From Mesotoga prima MesG1.Ag.4.2 (GTDB lineage Bacteria > Thermotogota > Thermotogae > Petrotogales > Kosmotogaceae), in the NCBI RefSeq assembly GCF_000147715.2, contig NC_017934.1, positions 248,001-312,000 of the forward strand: a stretch of DNA of 64,000 nt, read 5' to 3'. Under the pieces are notes generated by a model, which did not search any database, was not told where the DNA came from, and saw only the letters and a list, made by a program, of their open reading frames with translations. The position numbers were made by a program, and so were the translations under genes. Of this stretch, positions 39,184-48,030 are shown one piece after another. Position 1 is the first letter of the stretch, and each line of letters starts with the position of its first letter.

Positions 39184-40277
39184 GTAGAATAGTAACTGTT
39201 ATTCTCTTATTTGCCTGTATTATAGCTGTTTCGGGAATGGGAGCGATTACGCTCGGCCAGAGGTATCCCTTGGGCATAATGCCATCCGGACTGCTGAAAA
39301 TTAAGAACAGCAGTGGTACTTATTACATAACTCTCGTTAAGGGTGACTCCGAGTTAATAGTCTTCGATGCAAATTTCAGACCTGTGACGATCTTCGACTC
39401 GATGCGCAATGATGGAATCAACGATATCATCTACAGGGACGGGAAACTCTACTGCTTCGGATTCTACAGTGGCAGGTTGATTGTTGTGGACGCTTCCGTT
39501 CATCCCAGTAAATGGAAAAAAATCGACGAGATTCCAACATCCAGCAGGCTAATCACCGGGTCGTTCATAGATGGAAAGGTTGGAATATTGACTAATGAGT
39601 TCGAGTTCCTGCTGCTGGACATATCCAAGAGGGAGATAATAAAGAGGCAGAAGCTCCCGGTCATAGCTCTATCTATAGCGGAAGATTCTAATTTCTTTTT
39701 CGTATCGCTTTTCCATAACTATAATCTTCTTACACATTCCCACGAGACCGAAAAAGGGCTTCTCGTATTTGATGAATGGGGTAATCTGGTAAACGAAGCA
39801 AATGTCGGTAAACGGCCATCTTATATTCTTTTAGAGGGAGAAAGAATCTTCCTGGTTTCATATGTGGATGAGAATCTCAAGGTTCTTTCTAAGAGAGATC
39901 TAGCAGAGATCACCACGGTTCAGCTGGGTAGATATCCAAATTTTCCTGTGATTCACGACGGGAAGATCTGGATCGCATTGACCGGCGAAGACCAGATAAT
40001 GACGGTAGACCTGTCCACCTACAGTACCAAGAAATATGATTTAATGGGTCGCGGTCCGATAAAAGTCGTTCACAGTGAAGATAAAATTTACGTTCTGGAG
40101 ACCGTTACTGGAACACTCGAGGTTCTTGATAGTCGAGGGAATACGATAGAATACGTAGAGTTAGATGGCTATCCGGTCGATCTCGTTTTCAACGGTACAG
40201 AAATTGCTGTGCTGCTTCAAGAAGACTGGCAAACCGGAAAGAACACGGGAGCATTGCTGTTACTTAAATCTAGTTGA
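39180..40277 (+). CDS. Exported beta-propeller-like protein
   Basis: 365 residues. The TTG start overlaps the previous stop (TTGA), so translation is coupled. A signal peptide (VILLFACIIAVSGMGA) has no lipobox. The rest is a series of about seven blades with patterns such as ELIVFDANFRPVTIFDS, RLIVVDASVHP and IKVVHSEDKIYVLETVTGTLEVLDSRG, typical of YncE/NHL-like propellers. No active site was seen. Being coupled to a LysM/3D protein, it may act with it at the cell wall or in the sheath. The 3' end overlaps that of cysK by 8 bp (convergent). Confidence 0.7.
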   Translation: MSRIVTVILLFACIIAVSGMGAITLGQRYPLGIMPSGLLKIKNSSGTYYITLVKGDSELIVFDANFRPVTIFDSMRNDGINDIIYRDGKLYCFGFYSGRLIVVDASVHPSKWKKIDEIPTSSRLITGSFIDGKVGILTNEFEFLLLDISKREIIKRQKLPVIALSIAEDSNFFFVSLFHNYNLLTHSHETEKGLLVFDEWGNLVNEANVGKRPSYILLEGERIFLVSYVDENLKVLSKRDLAEITTVQLGRYPNFPVIHDGKIWIALTGEDQIMTVDLSTYSTKKYDLMGRGPIKVVHSEDKIYVLETVTGTLEVLDSRGNTIEYVELDGYPVDLVFNGTEIAVLLQEDWQTGKNTGALLLLKSS

Positions 40278-41160
40278 GATCTACGCTTAAATATCTTTCG
40301 TAGGTGTCCGGGGCGATTGTTGCAATTCGCTTGAATCCTTTTTTTGATAGCTGTAAAGCTCCGGCGACGTTGGCTCCGGACGAAATCCCTACGAGCAGTC
40401 CTTCTTTTTTGTGCAGCCATTTCATAACTGAAAGCGCCTCTTCGTCTTCAATCGTCATCACTTCGTCCAGCAATGAAAGATCAAGCGTTTGCGGTTTGAA
40501 ACCGGGACCGATTCCCTGTATCTTATGACTTCCGCTTCTTCCCTTTGAAATGAAGGGAGATCCTTCGGGTTCTATTCCCGCGATGTACACGTCCGGCTTC
40601 TTCTCTTTGAGGAACCTTCCGACACCGGAAACGGTTCCCCCGGTACCCATTCCACATATGAAAGCGTCGGTATCTTCCCCAACTTGAGAGTATATCTCAG
40701 GACCTGTCGAAGCGTAATGGTATCCTGGATTCGACTGGTTGTTGAACTGATCGAGCATGAAGGAGTCCGTGTTGTTTTTCAGATAGGTCTTTGCCCCGTC
40801 ATAGGAACCCGATATCCCCTTTTCGGAGGGAGTTTTCACTACTTCAGCACCAAGCGCTTCCATTATCTTTACACGTTCGATACTTGCAGATTCCGGCATG
40901 AAGAGGACCGCTCCGTAGCCTCTTGGGGCCGCAAGCATTGCAATTGCGATGCCGGTATTTCCACTTGTCGGCTCCACAATGGTCATTCCCTTTTTCAGGA
41001 TTCCTTTTCTTTCAGCATCAAGAATCATTCCAAGAACGGTCCTGTCCTTGATGCTGCCGCCGGGGTTATTCTTTTCAATCTTCAGGAAGATCTTTGCAGA
41101 ATGGCCAAAAGAACTTAGTTCCAGAAGCGGTGTATTGCCTATCGCATCAAACAGGTTCAT
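40270..41160 (-). CDS. cysK: Cysteine synthase (O-acetylserine sulfhydrylase)
   Basis: 296 residues, class II PLP enzyme. PLP-lysine K38 lies in NNPGGSIKDR, the TSGNTG substrate loop follows, and GTGGTVSGVGRFLKEKKP binds the phosphate. It makes cysteine from O-acetylserine and sulfide. It overlaps cysE by 14 bp. It lacks the C-terminal extension of some CysM or CBS-fusion forms. Confidence 0.95.
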   Translation of the reverse strand: MNLFDAIGNTPLLELSSFGHSAKIFLKIEKNNPGGSIKDRTVLGMILDAERKGILKKGMTIVEPTSGNTGIAIAMLAAPRGYGAVLFMPESASIERVKIMEALGAEVVKTPSEKGISGSYDGAKTYLKNNTDSFMLDQFNNQSNPGYHYASTGPEIYSQVGEDTDAFICGMGTGGTVSGVGRFLKEKKPDVYIAGIEPEGSPFISKGRSGSHKIQGIGPGFKPQTLDLSLLDEVMTIEDEEALSVMKWLHKKEGLLVGISSGANVAGALQLSKKGFKRIATIAPDTYERYLSVDLN

Positions 41161-41722
41161 CCTGATTTCTCCTCCTTTCTACGGTTGGTACATGAATTCT
41201 TGCGGGGATACCCGCTGCAAGAGAGCCGTGAGGCACGTGTTCGAGCACGACGCTATTTGCCCCCACTCTTGCATTATCGCATACATATATAGGACCAAGA
41301 ATCTTGGCTCCCGCACCTAGCACTACGTTTCGTCCAACGTCCGGATGACGCTTTCCCGTCATGACGTTTTTTGAACCAAGGGTTACGCCGTGATAAATCA
41401 GTGTTCCTTTGCCTACCGATGCTGTGGAACCAATTACTACTCCTGAGCCGTGGTCAATGACGACTCCTCCTTCAATTCTTGCGGCGGGGTGAATGTCCAT
41501 AGAATAAGCAACTCTTGAGAAATAATGTAGAATTCTCGCGAAAAGACCGAGGCCTCCATTCCATAGAAGGTTGGAGATCCTGTACAGCAGTAAACCATGG
41601 AACCCGGCAGAAAAGAGAAAGACATGCCACTTTCTGGAAACTGTCGGATCTTTTTCTAGATAAGCCTTTAGATCATCTGAAATGTCGATTCCAGTCTGTC
41701 TTATATTTTCGAATGCCTTCAT
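41147..41722 (-). CDS. cysE: Serine O-acetyltransferase
   Basis: 191 residues, the short bacterial form. An N-terminal helical part is followed by hexapeptide repeats (GGVVIDHGSGVVIGSTASVGKGTLIYHGVTLG, then KRHPDVGRNVVLGAGAKILGPI) with the conserved catalytic His/Asp region. It supplies O-acetylserine to CysK, encoded next with overlap. The MFS gene upstream on the same strand ends 61 nt before it. Confidence 0.95.
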   Translation of the reverse strand: MKAFENIRQTGIDISDDLKAYLEKDPTVSRKWHVFLFSAGFHGLLLYRISNLLWNGGLGLFARILHYFSRVAYSMDIHPAARIEGGVVIDHGSGVVIGSTASVGKGTLIYHGVTLGSKNVMTGKRHPDVGRNVVLGAGAKILGPIYVCDNARVGANSVVLEHVPHGSLAAGIPARIHVPTVERRRNQDEPV

Positions 41723-41783
41723 CTAACCACCCTCTCTTTTTTTGCCTCATAGAGAAAGTATACTAAATGAATCGGGATTAGAG

Positions 41784-42950
41784 TTACCGGTTGGTAAATC
41801 TCCCTCTCTTACGAAGGGCCGCAAAGAGCAATGAAGAAAAGGCGGCCATTACCATTCCCGAAATCCCGACAATGGTGTACATTCTCCTAATACCGAATGC
41901 ACGTATCAAAACGCCTCCCAAGACTGAACCCAGGAGATAACTCAGTCCCATAGTTGACATCCAGTAGATTGTGAGCGCCCTCATTGCTTTGTTTTCTTCG
42001 AAATTTTTGTGGATGAAGTTTGTAACGGAATAATAGACCACAATGTAGTTGATTCCGTGCAAAGCTTGAAATAGTAGAAAGACTGGAAAAGATGGAGCAA
42101 TTGAAGTCAGGAACCATCTTAGCCCCGTAGCAAAGATTCCCACAAGAAGCAGTCTGGTATTGCCTATTCTATCTATGATCTTTTCGGCGAAAAGAAGAAA
42201 AGGCACCTCTGAGAGTGCCATCAACGAAAAGGAGAAACCTACCGATGAAAGGTCGTACCCCATATCACTGGTCAAAAGAGGGAGAAAGGTTGATCCAAAC
42301 GCACCGACTGTTATCGATGCAACTCCTGCCAGTACAAGCAAGTAGAATTCGACTGGCAATGGCGTTGAATTCCTTTCGCTTTCACTCCTTCCAAGCATCC
42401 GCTTTGACGGATAAGCTCTGCTCACTGCGGCAGCTGTCAGCAGCGATACGCTGGCAATTATGAAGATCATTACGAAGCCTGCCCTCAATGCGATTCCAGA
42501 GATTAGGGCAGTTGCCGAATAACCTACAGTACCGAATGCCCTTGCCATGTTGAAGCGCTTTCCCTTGCTCCTCAAAGACGGTACTACTACGGATTCTGAG
42601 ATTGGGACGATGCTGACCGCAAAGAATGCAAAAAGGGACATCGCAATCAATGAGGTTTCAAAGGTTGGAGTCAGAAAGATACCCCATACCGTGATCGCGG
42701 AGACGATCGAAAGCGTCCCCATTACCAAAGCGCCGCCTCTTCTTCTTGACCTCTTGAACCAGAAGGGATTGGCAATTACTGAAAGTATAGGAGTAACCGC
42801 CATTAGAATTCCGATTTCGACTGAAGAGAAGCCTTTGCTCTGGAAAAACTGACTGAAAAGAGCCATAACGCCTAGATTTGAGTAGATAAAGATTTCTGTA
42901 GCTGTCTCACGAGCGCTGGAAGAGGCTCCAGAAAGAAAAAGCGGCACCAA
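41784..42950 (-). CDS. MFS transporter
   Basis: 388 residues with about 12 predicted TM helices. It resembles the LacY/NupG-like MFS_1 branch: SSARETATEIFIYSNLGVMALFSQFFQSKGFS near the start, and YVVYYSVTNFIHKNFEENKAM in the second half. The TTG start is 8 nt after GGAGG. Its substrate is unknown. Being upstream of cysE-cysK on the same strand it may be co-transcribed, but no functional link is evident. It is divergent from the Wzi-like gene, only ~40 nt away. Confidence 0.85.
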   Translation of the reverse strand: MVPLFLSGASSSARETATEIFIYSNLGVMALFSQFFQSKGFSSVEIGILMAVTPILSVIANPFWFKRSRRRGGALVMGTLSIVSAITVWGIFLTPTFETSLIAMSLFAFFAVSIVPISESVVVPSLRSKGKRFNMARAFGTVGYSATALISGIALRAGFVMIFIIASVSLLTAAAVSRAYPSKRMLGRSESERNSTPLPVEFYLLVLAGVASITVGAFGSTFLPLLTSDMGYDLSSVGFSFSLMALSEVPFLLFAEKIIDRIGNTRLLLVGIFATGLRWFLTSIAPSFPVFLLFQALHGINYIVVYYSVTNFIHKNFEENKAMRALTIYWMSTMGLSYLLGSVLGGVLIRAFGIRRMYTIVGISGMVMAAFSSLLFAALRKRGRFTNR

Positions 42951-42993
42951 TTATCACTCCTCCTGGTGTAAAATTCTTATGGGGGTGAATCCA

Positions 42994-44373
42994 TTGTCGA
43001 AATGTTGTTTATCTCTATTGATGCTTATCATACCACTAATGATTCTGGGAAGCACCGGTCTGCACGTGACTCTTTCACCTTCATTATCTCTCGATAATAT
43101 CCCCTCTGTCGCGAGCAACTACGTTCCCGATTTAGAAGATTTAGACAGGTATATGCGGATTCCGGCGATCTTTTCGGGGGGTATGGAGATAGCGATCGGT
43201 AATTCGAAGTTGTACGTGAATATGGACTTGAGACAGGAGTTTTCGGATTACCTGATGGGAGACTGGTTAAGCAATCTGCCGCTTTCCACGACTTCCTTTC
43301 TTCCTGCCATTGACGTGAACTTTCCCAGACTGGGTTACTTCGAACGGAGAGATTCAAATTCATTCATATCGTTGGGAAGAAGGAAGCTCGGTCTCGGAGT
43401 TTCAACTTACAGCTTTGTTATCTCAAATTTTCTTCCGTATTTCGACCACCTGTGGATAGAGTTGAACGGGCAGGCAAAATCTGGTGAGTATCTTTATGAT
43501 TTCTTCGCAGTATCTGCCGACAGAACGATAAGCGGCGGGCCAAAGACGCTTTTGGGTCATCGCTTTGGTTACATGAACGAAAACTTGAAAGTTACGTTTG
43601 GTGAGGAGAATCTTGTTTATGGTGTCTATCCCGATCTGCAGGACCTCGGACCGTTCTTGATTTACCACCATACCTATCAAAGCAACTCAAATGTCACTGC
43701 CACACTTGCAGCAGAGGTTAAACTAAGCGATGCAATGGCTTACGGAGAGTTCACACTTGATGACTTCAGACTTACATCAGAAAGCTCGAATTCCAATCCA
43801 ACGGCATTTGGCTGGGTTGCAGGTTTTCTCTGGAGAATTTCCGATGGCAGGCCATATACTGGGCCTAAACTAGATGAATCGGAGCATGAAATTAGAGATA
43901 AGACTCTTCTGCAAGACGGTGGCCTCAGAGTCAGGATGGAGCACTACCATTCCACCACGTATCTCTACAACAGGGGAACAAATATAGGAAAGTTCACTTA
44001 TCCATATAGATTCAATGTATTACATCTAGACTCTTGGCCCGTCATCACGGGATTCTACGGATTCCCTTATGGCCCGGATTCGACACTAACGCTGATAGGC
44101 ATAGAATACGAGAGCCAGAACGTTTCGTTGAAAATCGCTGCAGAACTATTGCGAGCCGGTTCAGTCACCATAGATTCTCCGTATTCTCCACCCTTCGATC
44201 CTGAGTGGTATGGACCGAAGAAGCCGATAACCACTTCTTTCATTCTGACTGGAGAAGGTTTTTATGCAGCAAATCAAAATACAACTCTCTTCGTTGCCGG
44301 TAAGCTGACCTTTTCCAGAAAGGTTGATTTCGGGATAAATGTCGGTTTTATTAGAATGTTTTCACTACTATAG
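42994..44373 (+). CDS. Wzi-like outer-membrane beta-barrel protein, copy 1
   Basis: About 459 residues. The TTG at 42994 follows GGGGGTGA by 5 nt; the ATG at 42979 lies before that site. A signal peptide precedes a long all-beta protein with the Wzi/capsule-assembly pattern: SLGRRKLGLG, HLWIELNGQA, LLGHRFGYMNENLKVTFGEENLVYG, PDLQDLGPFLIYHH, then an EFTLDDF strand. It resembles the next gene along its length. Wzi proteins are outer-membrane barrels that bind surface polysaccharide. Here it could sit in the toga outer membrane. The polysaccharide role is inference; no capsule genes are nearby. Confidence 0.75.
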   Translation: MSKCCLSLLMLIIPLMILGSTGLHVTLSPSLSLDNIPSVASNYVPDLEDLDRYMRIPAIFSGGMEIAIGNSKLYVNMDLRQEFSDYLMGDWLSNLPLSTTSFLPAIDVNFPRLGYFERRDSNSFISLGRRKLGLGVSTYSFVISNFLPYFDHLWIELNGQAKSGEYLYDFFAVSADRTISGGPKTLLGHRFGYMNENLKVTFGEENLVYGVYPDLQDLGPFLIYHHTYQSNSNVTATLAAEVKLSDAMAYGEFTLDDFRLTSESSNSNPTAFGWVAGFLWRISDGRPYTGPKLDESEHEIRDKTLLQDGGLRVRMEHYHSTTYLYNRGTNIGKFTYPYRFNVLHLDSWPVITGFYGFPYGPDSTLTLIGIEYESQNVSLKIAAELLRAGSVTIDSPYSPPFDPEWYGPKKPITTSFILTGEGFYAANQNTTLFVAGKLTFSRKVDFGINVGFIRMFSLL

Positions 44374-44386
44374 GGAGGTATCGCAG

Positions 44387-46018
44387 ATGAAGAAGTTTAC
44401 CTTGCTTCTGTTCTTTACACTGTTAGCGACAGTGTTTGGTAGTCAGGGAACCCTGATGTTCAAGGGCACAGATCAATACAACTTGTTTTTGGGCAGAAAC
44501 CTGGTTGATGGGAGAACTCTCTTTACTGCAAATACTGCAATTCCAGAGGGATTTGCTTCAGTCCAGTCTGAGCAGCCTACGGTAAAGACCGCGGCTGGAA
44601 CCGACGTTTTTCTCCGAGTTACTCCGCAGTTCATGATACATAACTTCGAACCCTTCAAACAAAAGGGGTGGTTGCAGTCTGTTGTTCCTCTTTATTTGAG
44701 GTATCGGTATGATACTTTGAAGCCCTGGCTTGTGCTGGGTTTTGAGAGCGAAGTGTCAGACAATATAACGGGCTTCATAAATCTTGACATTCCGAAAGAC
44801 TACAGGAGCTACATCAGTCACGGCGATAACTTTGATTCGAAGCCGTATATGAACTTTCCAGTGGAGCTCTTTGAAGGGAAACTGGAGGCGCTTGACATGA
44901 GCTGGCCAACACTCGGTTACGTGTCCTACTCTAGTGATAACTTCTATGCTTCGCTGGGTAGATACAAGGTGGCCTGGGGACCTATGAGAAATGGATTGAC
45001 TATAAGTGATGCATCGTCTTATTACGACAATGTCTCTTCTTCATATACTACGCCTCTCTGGAAGAGCGGCCACTTTACCTATTCTTTTCTGGTTATAACC
45101 CCGACTTCACTCCTGAACGATGAAGAGTGGGTAAAACAGGGGAAAGTGTGGGATCTGAACCAAAGAAGGCCTTACACCGAAGGAGCGAAGACGATCATTG
45201 GGCACCGCTTCGATGTTCAGTTTTCTACATGGGGGAGGTTCGGTGTAGGAGAGCTTAACGTCGTTGGAGGGAAACACCCCGATCTGAACGATGCCAATCC
45301 ATTCATAATCTTCCACAATACCTACGGGGAAGATTTCTCCAACGTGATGGCCTCGCTTGACCTTTCTCTGGTTCCTTTCAAGGGTATTGAGCTGTACGGA
45401 GAAATCGCCATAGATGACGTCTCTTTCGGTTCTACTGAGGCCGGGGCGCGGGGCAAACCAACTGCCCTGGCTTATGGTGGTGGTTTTAGATACGCGGTGG
45501 ATATTAAGGGAACGTTGCTTCTTGCCTCTGTAGAGTTCTATCACACTGACACGTGGATGTACAATCGCTGGCAGCCGTTTCTCACATTCACAAACAGAAT
45601 CTACACTAAGTCCGAGCTTCCAGGAAGCAGGGATTTCACAGATTATCCTCTGGGATTTAAGTACGGACCTGATCTCAATGGGTTCTCGATTATGGCTAAT
45701 GCAATAATGACCAATGGGCTTTCAATCTCCTTTGTATATGAATACTTCAAACAGGGAGAAGTTACTCTGAAAACCCCTTACTTGAACATGGAAGAGCCGG
45801 AAGACGACCCCGGTGAGTTTACGGCTCCTGAAGATTGGGGTGGGCCAGTTGGTGAAACTGTTAATGCGAACATCTTGAAGCTCAATGCAATGATCCCTTA
45901 CAGGGACTTTACGTTCGGAAGCGACTTCTCTCTATACTTTGGAGATTATTTCAAGAAGAACGGAGGGTATGAAAGACCGATTTTCGAGATCAGGCCTTAT
46001 ATGTCCTACGTCTTCTAG
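44387..46018 (+). CDS. Wzi-like outer-membrane beta-barrel protein, copy 2
   Basis: About 543 residues. The ATG at 44387 is chosen because GGGAGG lies 8 nt before it; the longer frame runs into the preceding gene. A clear signal peptide is followed by the same barrel plan as copy 1: ASLGRYKVAWGPMRNGLTISD, TIIGHRFDVQFSTWGRFGVGELNVVGG, HPDLNDANPFIIFHNTYGE, GEIAIDDVSFG. It ends in an aromatic beta strand (EIRPYMSYVF), as outer-membrane barrels usually do. The tandem arrangement indicates duplication. A strong terminator follows. Confidence 0.77.
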   Translation: MKKFTLLLFFTLLATVFGSQGTLMFKGTDQYNLFLGRNLVDGRTLFTANTAIPEGFASVQSEQPTVKTAAGTDVFLRVTPQFMIHNFEPFKQKGWLQSVVPLYLRYRYDTLKPWLVLGFESEVSDNITGFINLDIPKDYRSYISHGDNFDSKPYMNFPVELFEGKLEALDMSWPTLGYVSYSSDNFYASLGRYKVAWGPMRNGLTISDASSYYDNVSSSYTTPLWKSGHFTYSFLVITPTSLLNDEEWVKQGKVWDLNQRRPYTEGAKTIIGHRFDVQFSTWGRFGVGELNVVGGKHPDLNDANPFIIFHNTYGEDFSNVMASLDLSLVPFKGIELYGEIAIDDVSFGSTEAGARGKPTALAYGGGFRYAVDIKGTLLLASVEFYHTDTWMYNRWQPFLTFTNRIYTKSELPGSRDFTDYPLGFKYGPDLNGFSIMANAIMTNGLSISFVYEYFKQGEVTLKTPYLNMEEPEDDPGEFTAPEDWGGPVGETVNANILKLNAMIPYRDFTFGSDFSLYFGDYFKKNGGYERPIFEIRPYMSYVF

Positions 46019-46048
46019 AAAGTGCTTTACTCCTGTAAATGTCTTCAT

Positions 46049-46082
46049 AAAAAGGGACGGGAAATGACCCGTCCCTTTTTTC
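46049..46082 (+). terminator. Intrinsic terminator after the Wzi-like pair
   Basis: Stem AAAAAGGGACGGG (46049-46061) with CCCGTCCCTTTTT (46068-46080), six-base loop, T-run. Usable on both strands. Confidence 0.9.
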
Positions 46083-46090
46083 TAACAGGA

Positions 46091-46237
46091 CTATATGAAG
46101 CCAAATACAAGGAATCCTATTAGGAATCCGATTATCAGTCCTACAATCAATCCTCTTGAGAACCTGTCGGTTCCTCGGGGTGGTGTTCTTTCCTGATTTT
46201 GGCTTTCTTTATACCAGTCTCTATCGTAGATTCCCAA
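46091..46237 (-). CDS. Possible 48-residue small membrane protein overlapping the permease gene
   Basis: A TTG at 46237 lies about 10 nt after GAAAGGAG, directly after an in-frame stop. It encodes a charged N-terminal half (MGIYDRDWYKE, then RTPPRGTDRF) followed by one very regular glycine-spaced TM helix, GLIVGLIIGFLIGFLVFGFI, ending at a TAG at 46091. The first ~90 nt overlap the 3' end of the AI-2E-family gene in another frame; the TM part lies in the free space before the terminator. The helix pattern and binding site favour a real gene, translationally coupled to the permease. The function is unknown. Confidence 0.5.
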   Translation of the reverse strand: MGIYDRDWYKESQNQERTPPRGTDRFSRGLIVGLIIGFLIGFLVFGFI

Positions 46238-47238
46238 TTACTACCACTCCTTTCACTGAGAATGAAATCCATCCAGTACCTCTTTATGAATATCAGGATT
46301 GGAACTGCAAAAACAACGCCAAAGACGCCCAGCAGTTCGCCAAACCCTATTATCGATACCAGCACGATGAACCAGTTAATCTTAACTCTGTTCGAGAGAA
46401 TTTTTGGCGACAGGAACCAGATCTCCATCTGGTTGGCGATGACCAGCAAGACGATGGCTCCAACAACCCCCCAAAGCCCTTTGCTTACGAAAGAAAGCAC
46501 GATCATCGGAATCGATGTAACAACCACGCCAAGATACGGGACAAAATTAGTGATTCCCGCCAGCAAACCGAGGAATATCGCATTCGGGATACCGAGAATG
46601 GCCGATCCGATAGCGATTATTGTTCCAACAACAAGAGCAATTATCAGCTGGCCGCCAATGTAGGTCTGAAAATCCTTGTACAATGAATGAAAAAAGCTGC
46701 TCACCTTGTCCTGATCACAACCGGGAAAGAGCACGGGCACGCTTTTCTGGATCATATTGGTCTTTCTTGCGACCACAAAACCCGCAATAATCAGCAAGAC
46801 AACACCTGTAATCCATGAAGTGATGTTTGAGGCAACGTATTGCCCAATCATGATTGCTGCATCACTCAACCACTGGGATGCGCTCTCGACTATGTCGACT
46901 ATCGCTTCAGAAATGAATGGGGGAAGCTTCTCCAGCCACTTGTCGAATGTACCGCCATTGAAAAGAGAATCCAGCTCCAACGAAAGGCCTTTCACACCAC
47001 TGATGGTTATTGGGACTACTCTGTAGATAAGGAAGAACATAAACGATAGAAGAGCTATGCCGGTTACTATGCTTAGGGCTCCCCTAGGGATCTTTCTACT
47101 GACAAATTGAGCCGGTGTGTTGATAATTAGCGAAAATATAAAGGCCAGTCCGAGAACCCTTGAGGTCGTAGGAAAGAGAAAGAGTGTCATGAACACTGCT
47201 ATGAAATATCCAAGAACCCAGAACTTTGTTTTCTTCAT
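46147..47238 (-). CDS. AI-2E family (PerM/YdbI-like) transporter
   Basis: 363 residues with about eight TM helices and the family segments FVPYLGVVVTSIPMIVLSFVSKGLWG and PKILSNRVKINWFIVLVSIIGFGELLGVFGVVFAVPILIFIKRYW. Members export autoinducer-2 in E. coli (TqsA) or act as ion antiporters elsewhere, so the substrate is uncertain. The ATG start follows GGTGGAGGG. The end overlaps a possible small membrane protein gene. Confidence 0.88.
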   Translation of the reverse strand: MKKTKFWVLGYFIAVFMTLFLFPTTSRVLGLAFIFSLIINTPAQFVSRKIPRGALSIVTGIALLSFMFFLIYRVVPITISGVKGLSLELDSLFNGGTFDKWLEKLPPFISEAIVDIVESASQWLSDAAIMIGQYVASNITSWITGVVLLIIAGFVVARKTNMIQKSVPVLFPGCDQDKVSSFFHSLYKDFQTYIGGQLIIALVVGTIIAIGSAILGIPNAIFLGLLAGITNFVPYLGVVVTSIPMIVLSFVSKGLWGVVGAIVLLVIANQMEIWFLSPKILSNRVKINWFIVLVSIIGFGELLGVFGVVFAVPILIFIKRYWMDFILSERSGSNWESTIETGIKKAKIRKEHHPEEPTGSQED

Positions 47239-47312
47239 AATAGCCCTCCACCGGAGAATAGTGACAAATCTGTTGTATACTCAATATGTATAATATCTTT
47301 TGAGGTGCCTTT

Positions 47313-47960
47313 ATGAAAAGAGTATATATTATCCTGACAGTCTTTTTTCTTATTGCATTTGTTTCATTTGGCTCGATGCATTCATCAAGGATGATGGCTC
47401 CTGGATCTGTCAGAGCAATGGCTGGTTTCAAAGACGTTGGACTGAGAATTGGAATTCTTTCCTTTCTTGAAGCCGGTTGGTTCACTGATGAAGGTCCTTA
47501 CTTCACCGTGGGCTACGATGAAAACTTTCATTTTGCTTCCCGCGTTTCCTTCTCTTCACTTCAAGAAGCGAGAGTAATCGCGGAGTTAGGATATGATTTC
47601 AACGTTGTTTATCTAGAGGTAGGAGGGCTTTATGAATACGCCGCTCCCGATGCCTCGTTTCTTGGCGGACAACTGAAGGCGGAAGTGTTTTTCGATAATG
47701 ATTTGAGCATTGTCAACGCTACCCTTGGCAGATTTCAGAAGGTTGCTGGCGAGACGCAGAAGCAAAGTTATACCTCTGTTGGTTTCTCCGCCAGGCGAAG
47801 GCTGGAAATTGGAAAGCAATTTTACTTTATCAACCTCGAAAGTGTCGAGCTTGTTGGTACATTAAAATGGGAGATAGAAGATGACCTCTCTTCCTTCAGC
47901 CCCTTTCCTGCGTACAGTTTTGTAGGAATCCAGTTTAATCTGGGATTTATAAACCAATAG
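47313..47960 (+). CDS. Small exported beta-barrel-like protein
   Basis: 215 residues. The ATG follows GAGGTG by 5 nt. A signal peptide (MKRVYIILTVFFLIAFVSFG) precedes an all-beta sequence with alternating aromatic strands (FTVGYDENFHFASRVSF, VYLEVGGLYEYA) and a final aromatic strand (YSFVGIQFNLGFINQ). This is the look of a small outer-membrane barrel. No family was recognised. A TATAAT at 47289-47294 may be its -10, without a clear -35. A bidirectional terminator follows. Confidence 0.65.
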   Translation: MKRVYIILTVFFLIAFVSFGSMHSSRMMAPGSVRAMAGFKDVGLRIGILSFLEAGWFTDEGPYFTVGYDENFHFASRVSFSSLQEARVIAELGYDFNVVYLEVGGLYEYAAPDASFLGGQLKAEVFFDNDLSIVNATLGRFQKVAGETQKQSYTSVGFSARRRLEIGKQFYFINLESVELVGTLKWEIEDDLSSFSPFPAYSFVGIQFNLGFINQ

Positions 47961-47963
47961 AAA

Positions 47964-47994
47964 CCCTTCCGATAATCATCGGAAGGGATTTTAC
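47964..47994. terminator. Bidirectional intrinsic terminator
   Basis: Stem CCCTTCCGAT (47964-47973) and ATCGGAAGGG (47978-47987), AATC loop, T-rich tail on plus and A-rich flank for the minus-strand TetR gene. Confidence 0.82.
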
Positions 47995-48030
47995 GTTGCC
48001 TTTCCTGATAGGTTTTCCGCAGAAATCAAA

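Noticed and set aside
47273-47294. TTGTAT and TATAAT as a promoter for the gene at 47313
   Set aside because: The spacer is 10 bp; only the -10 could be real.
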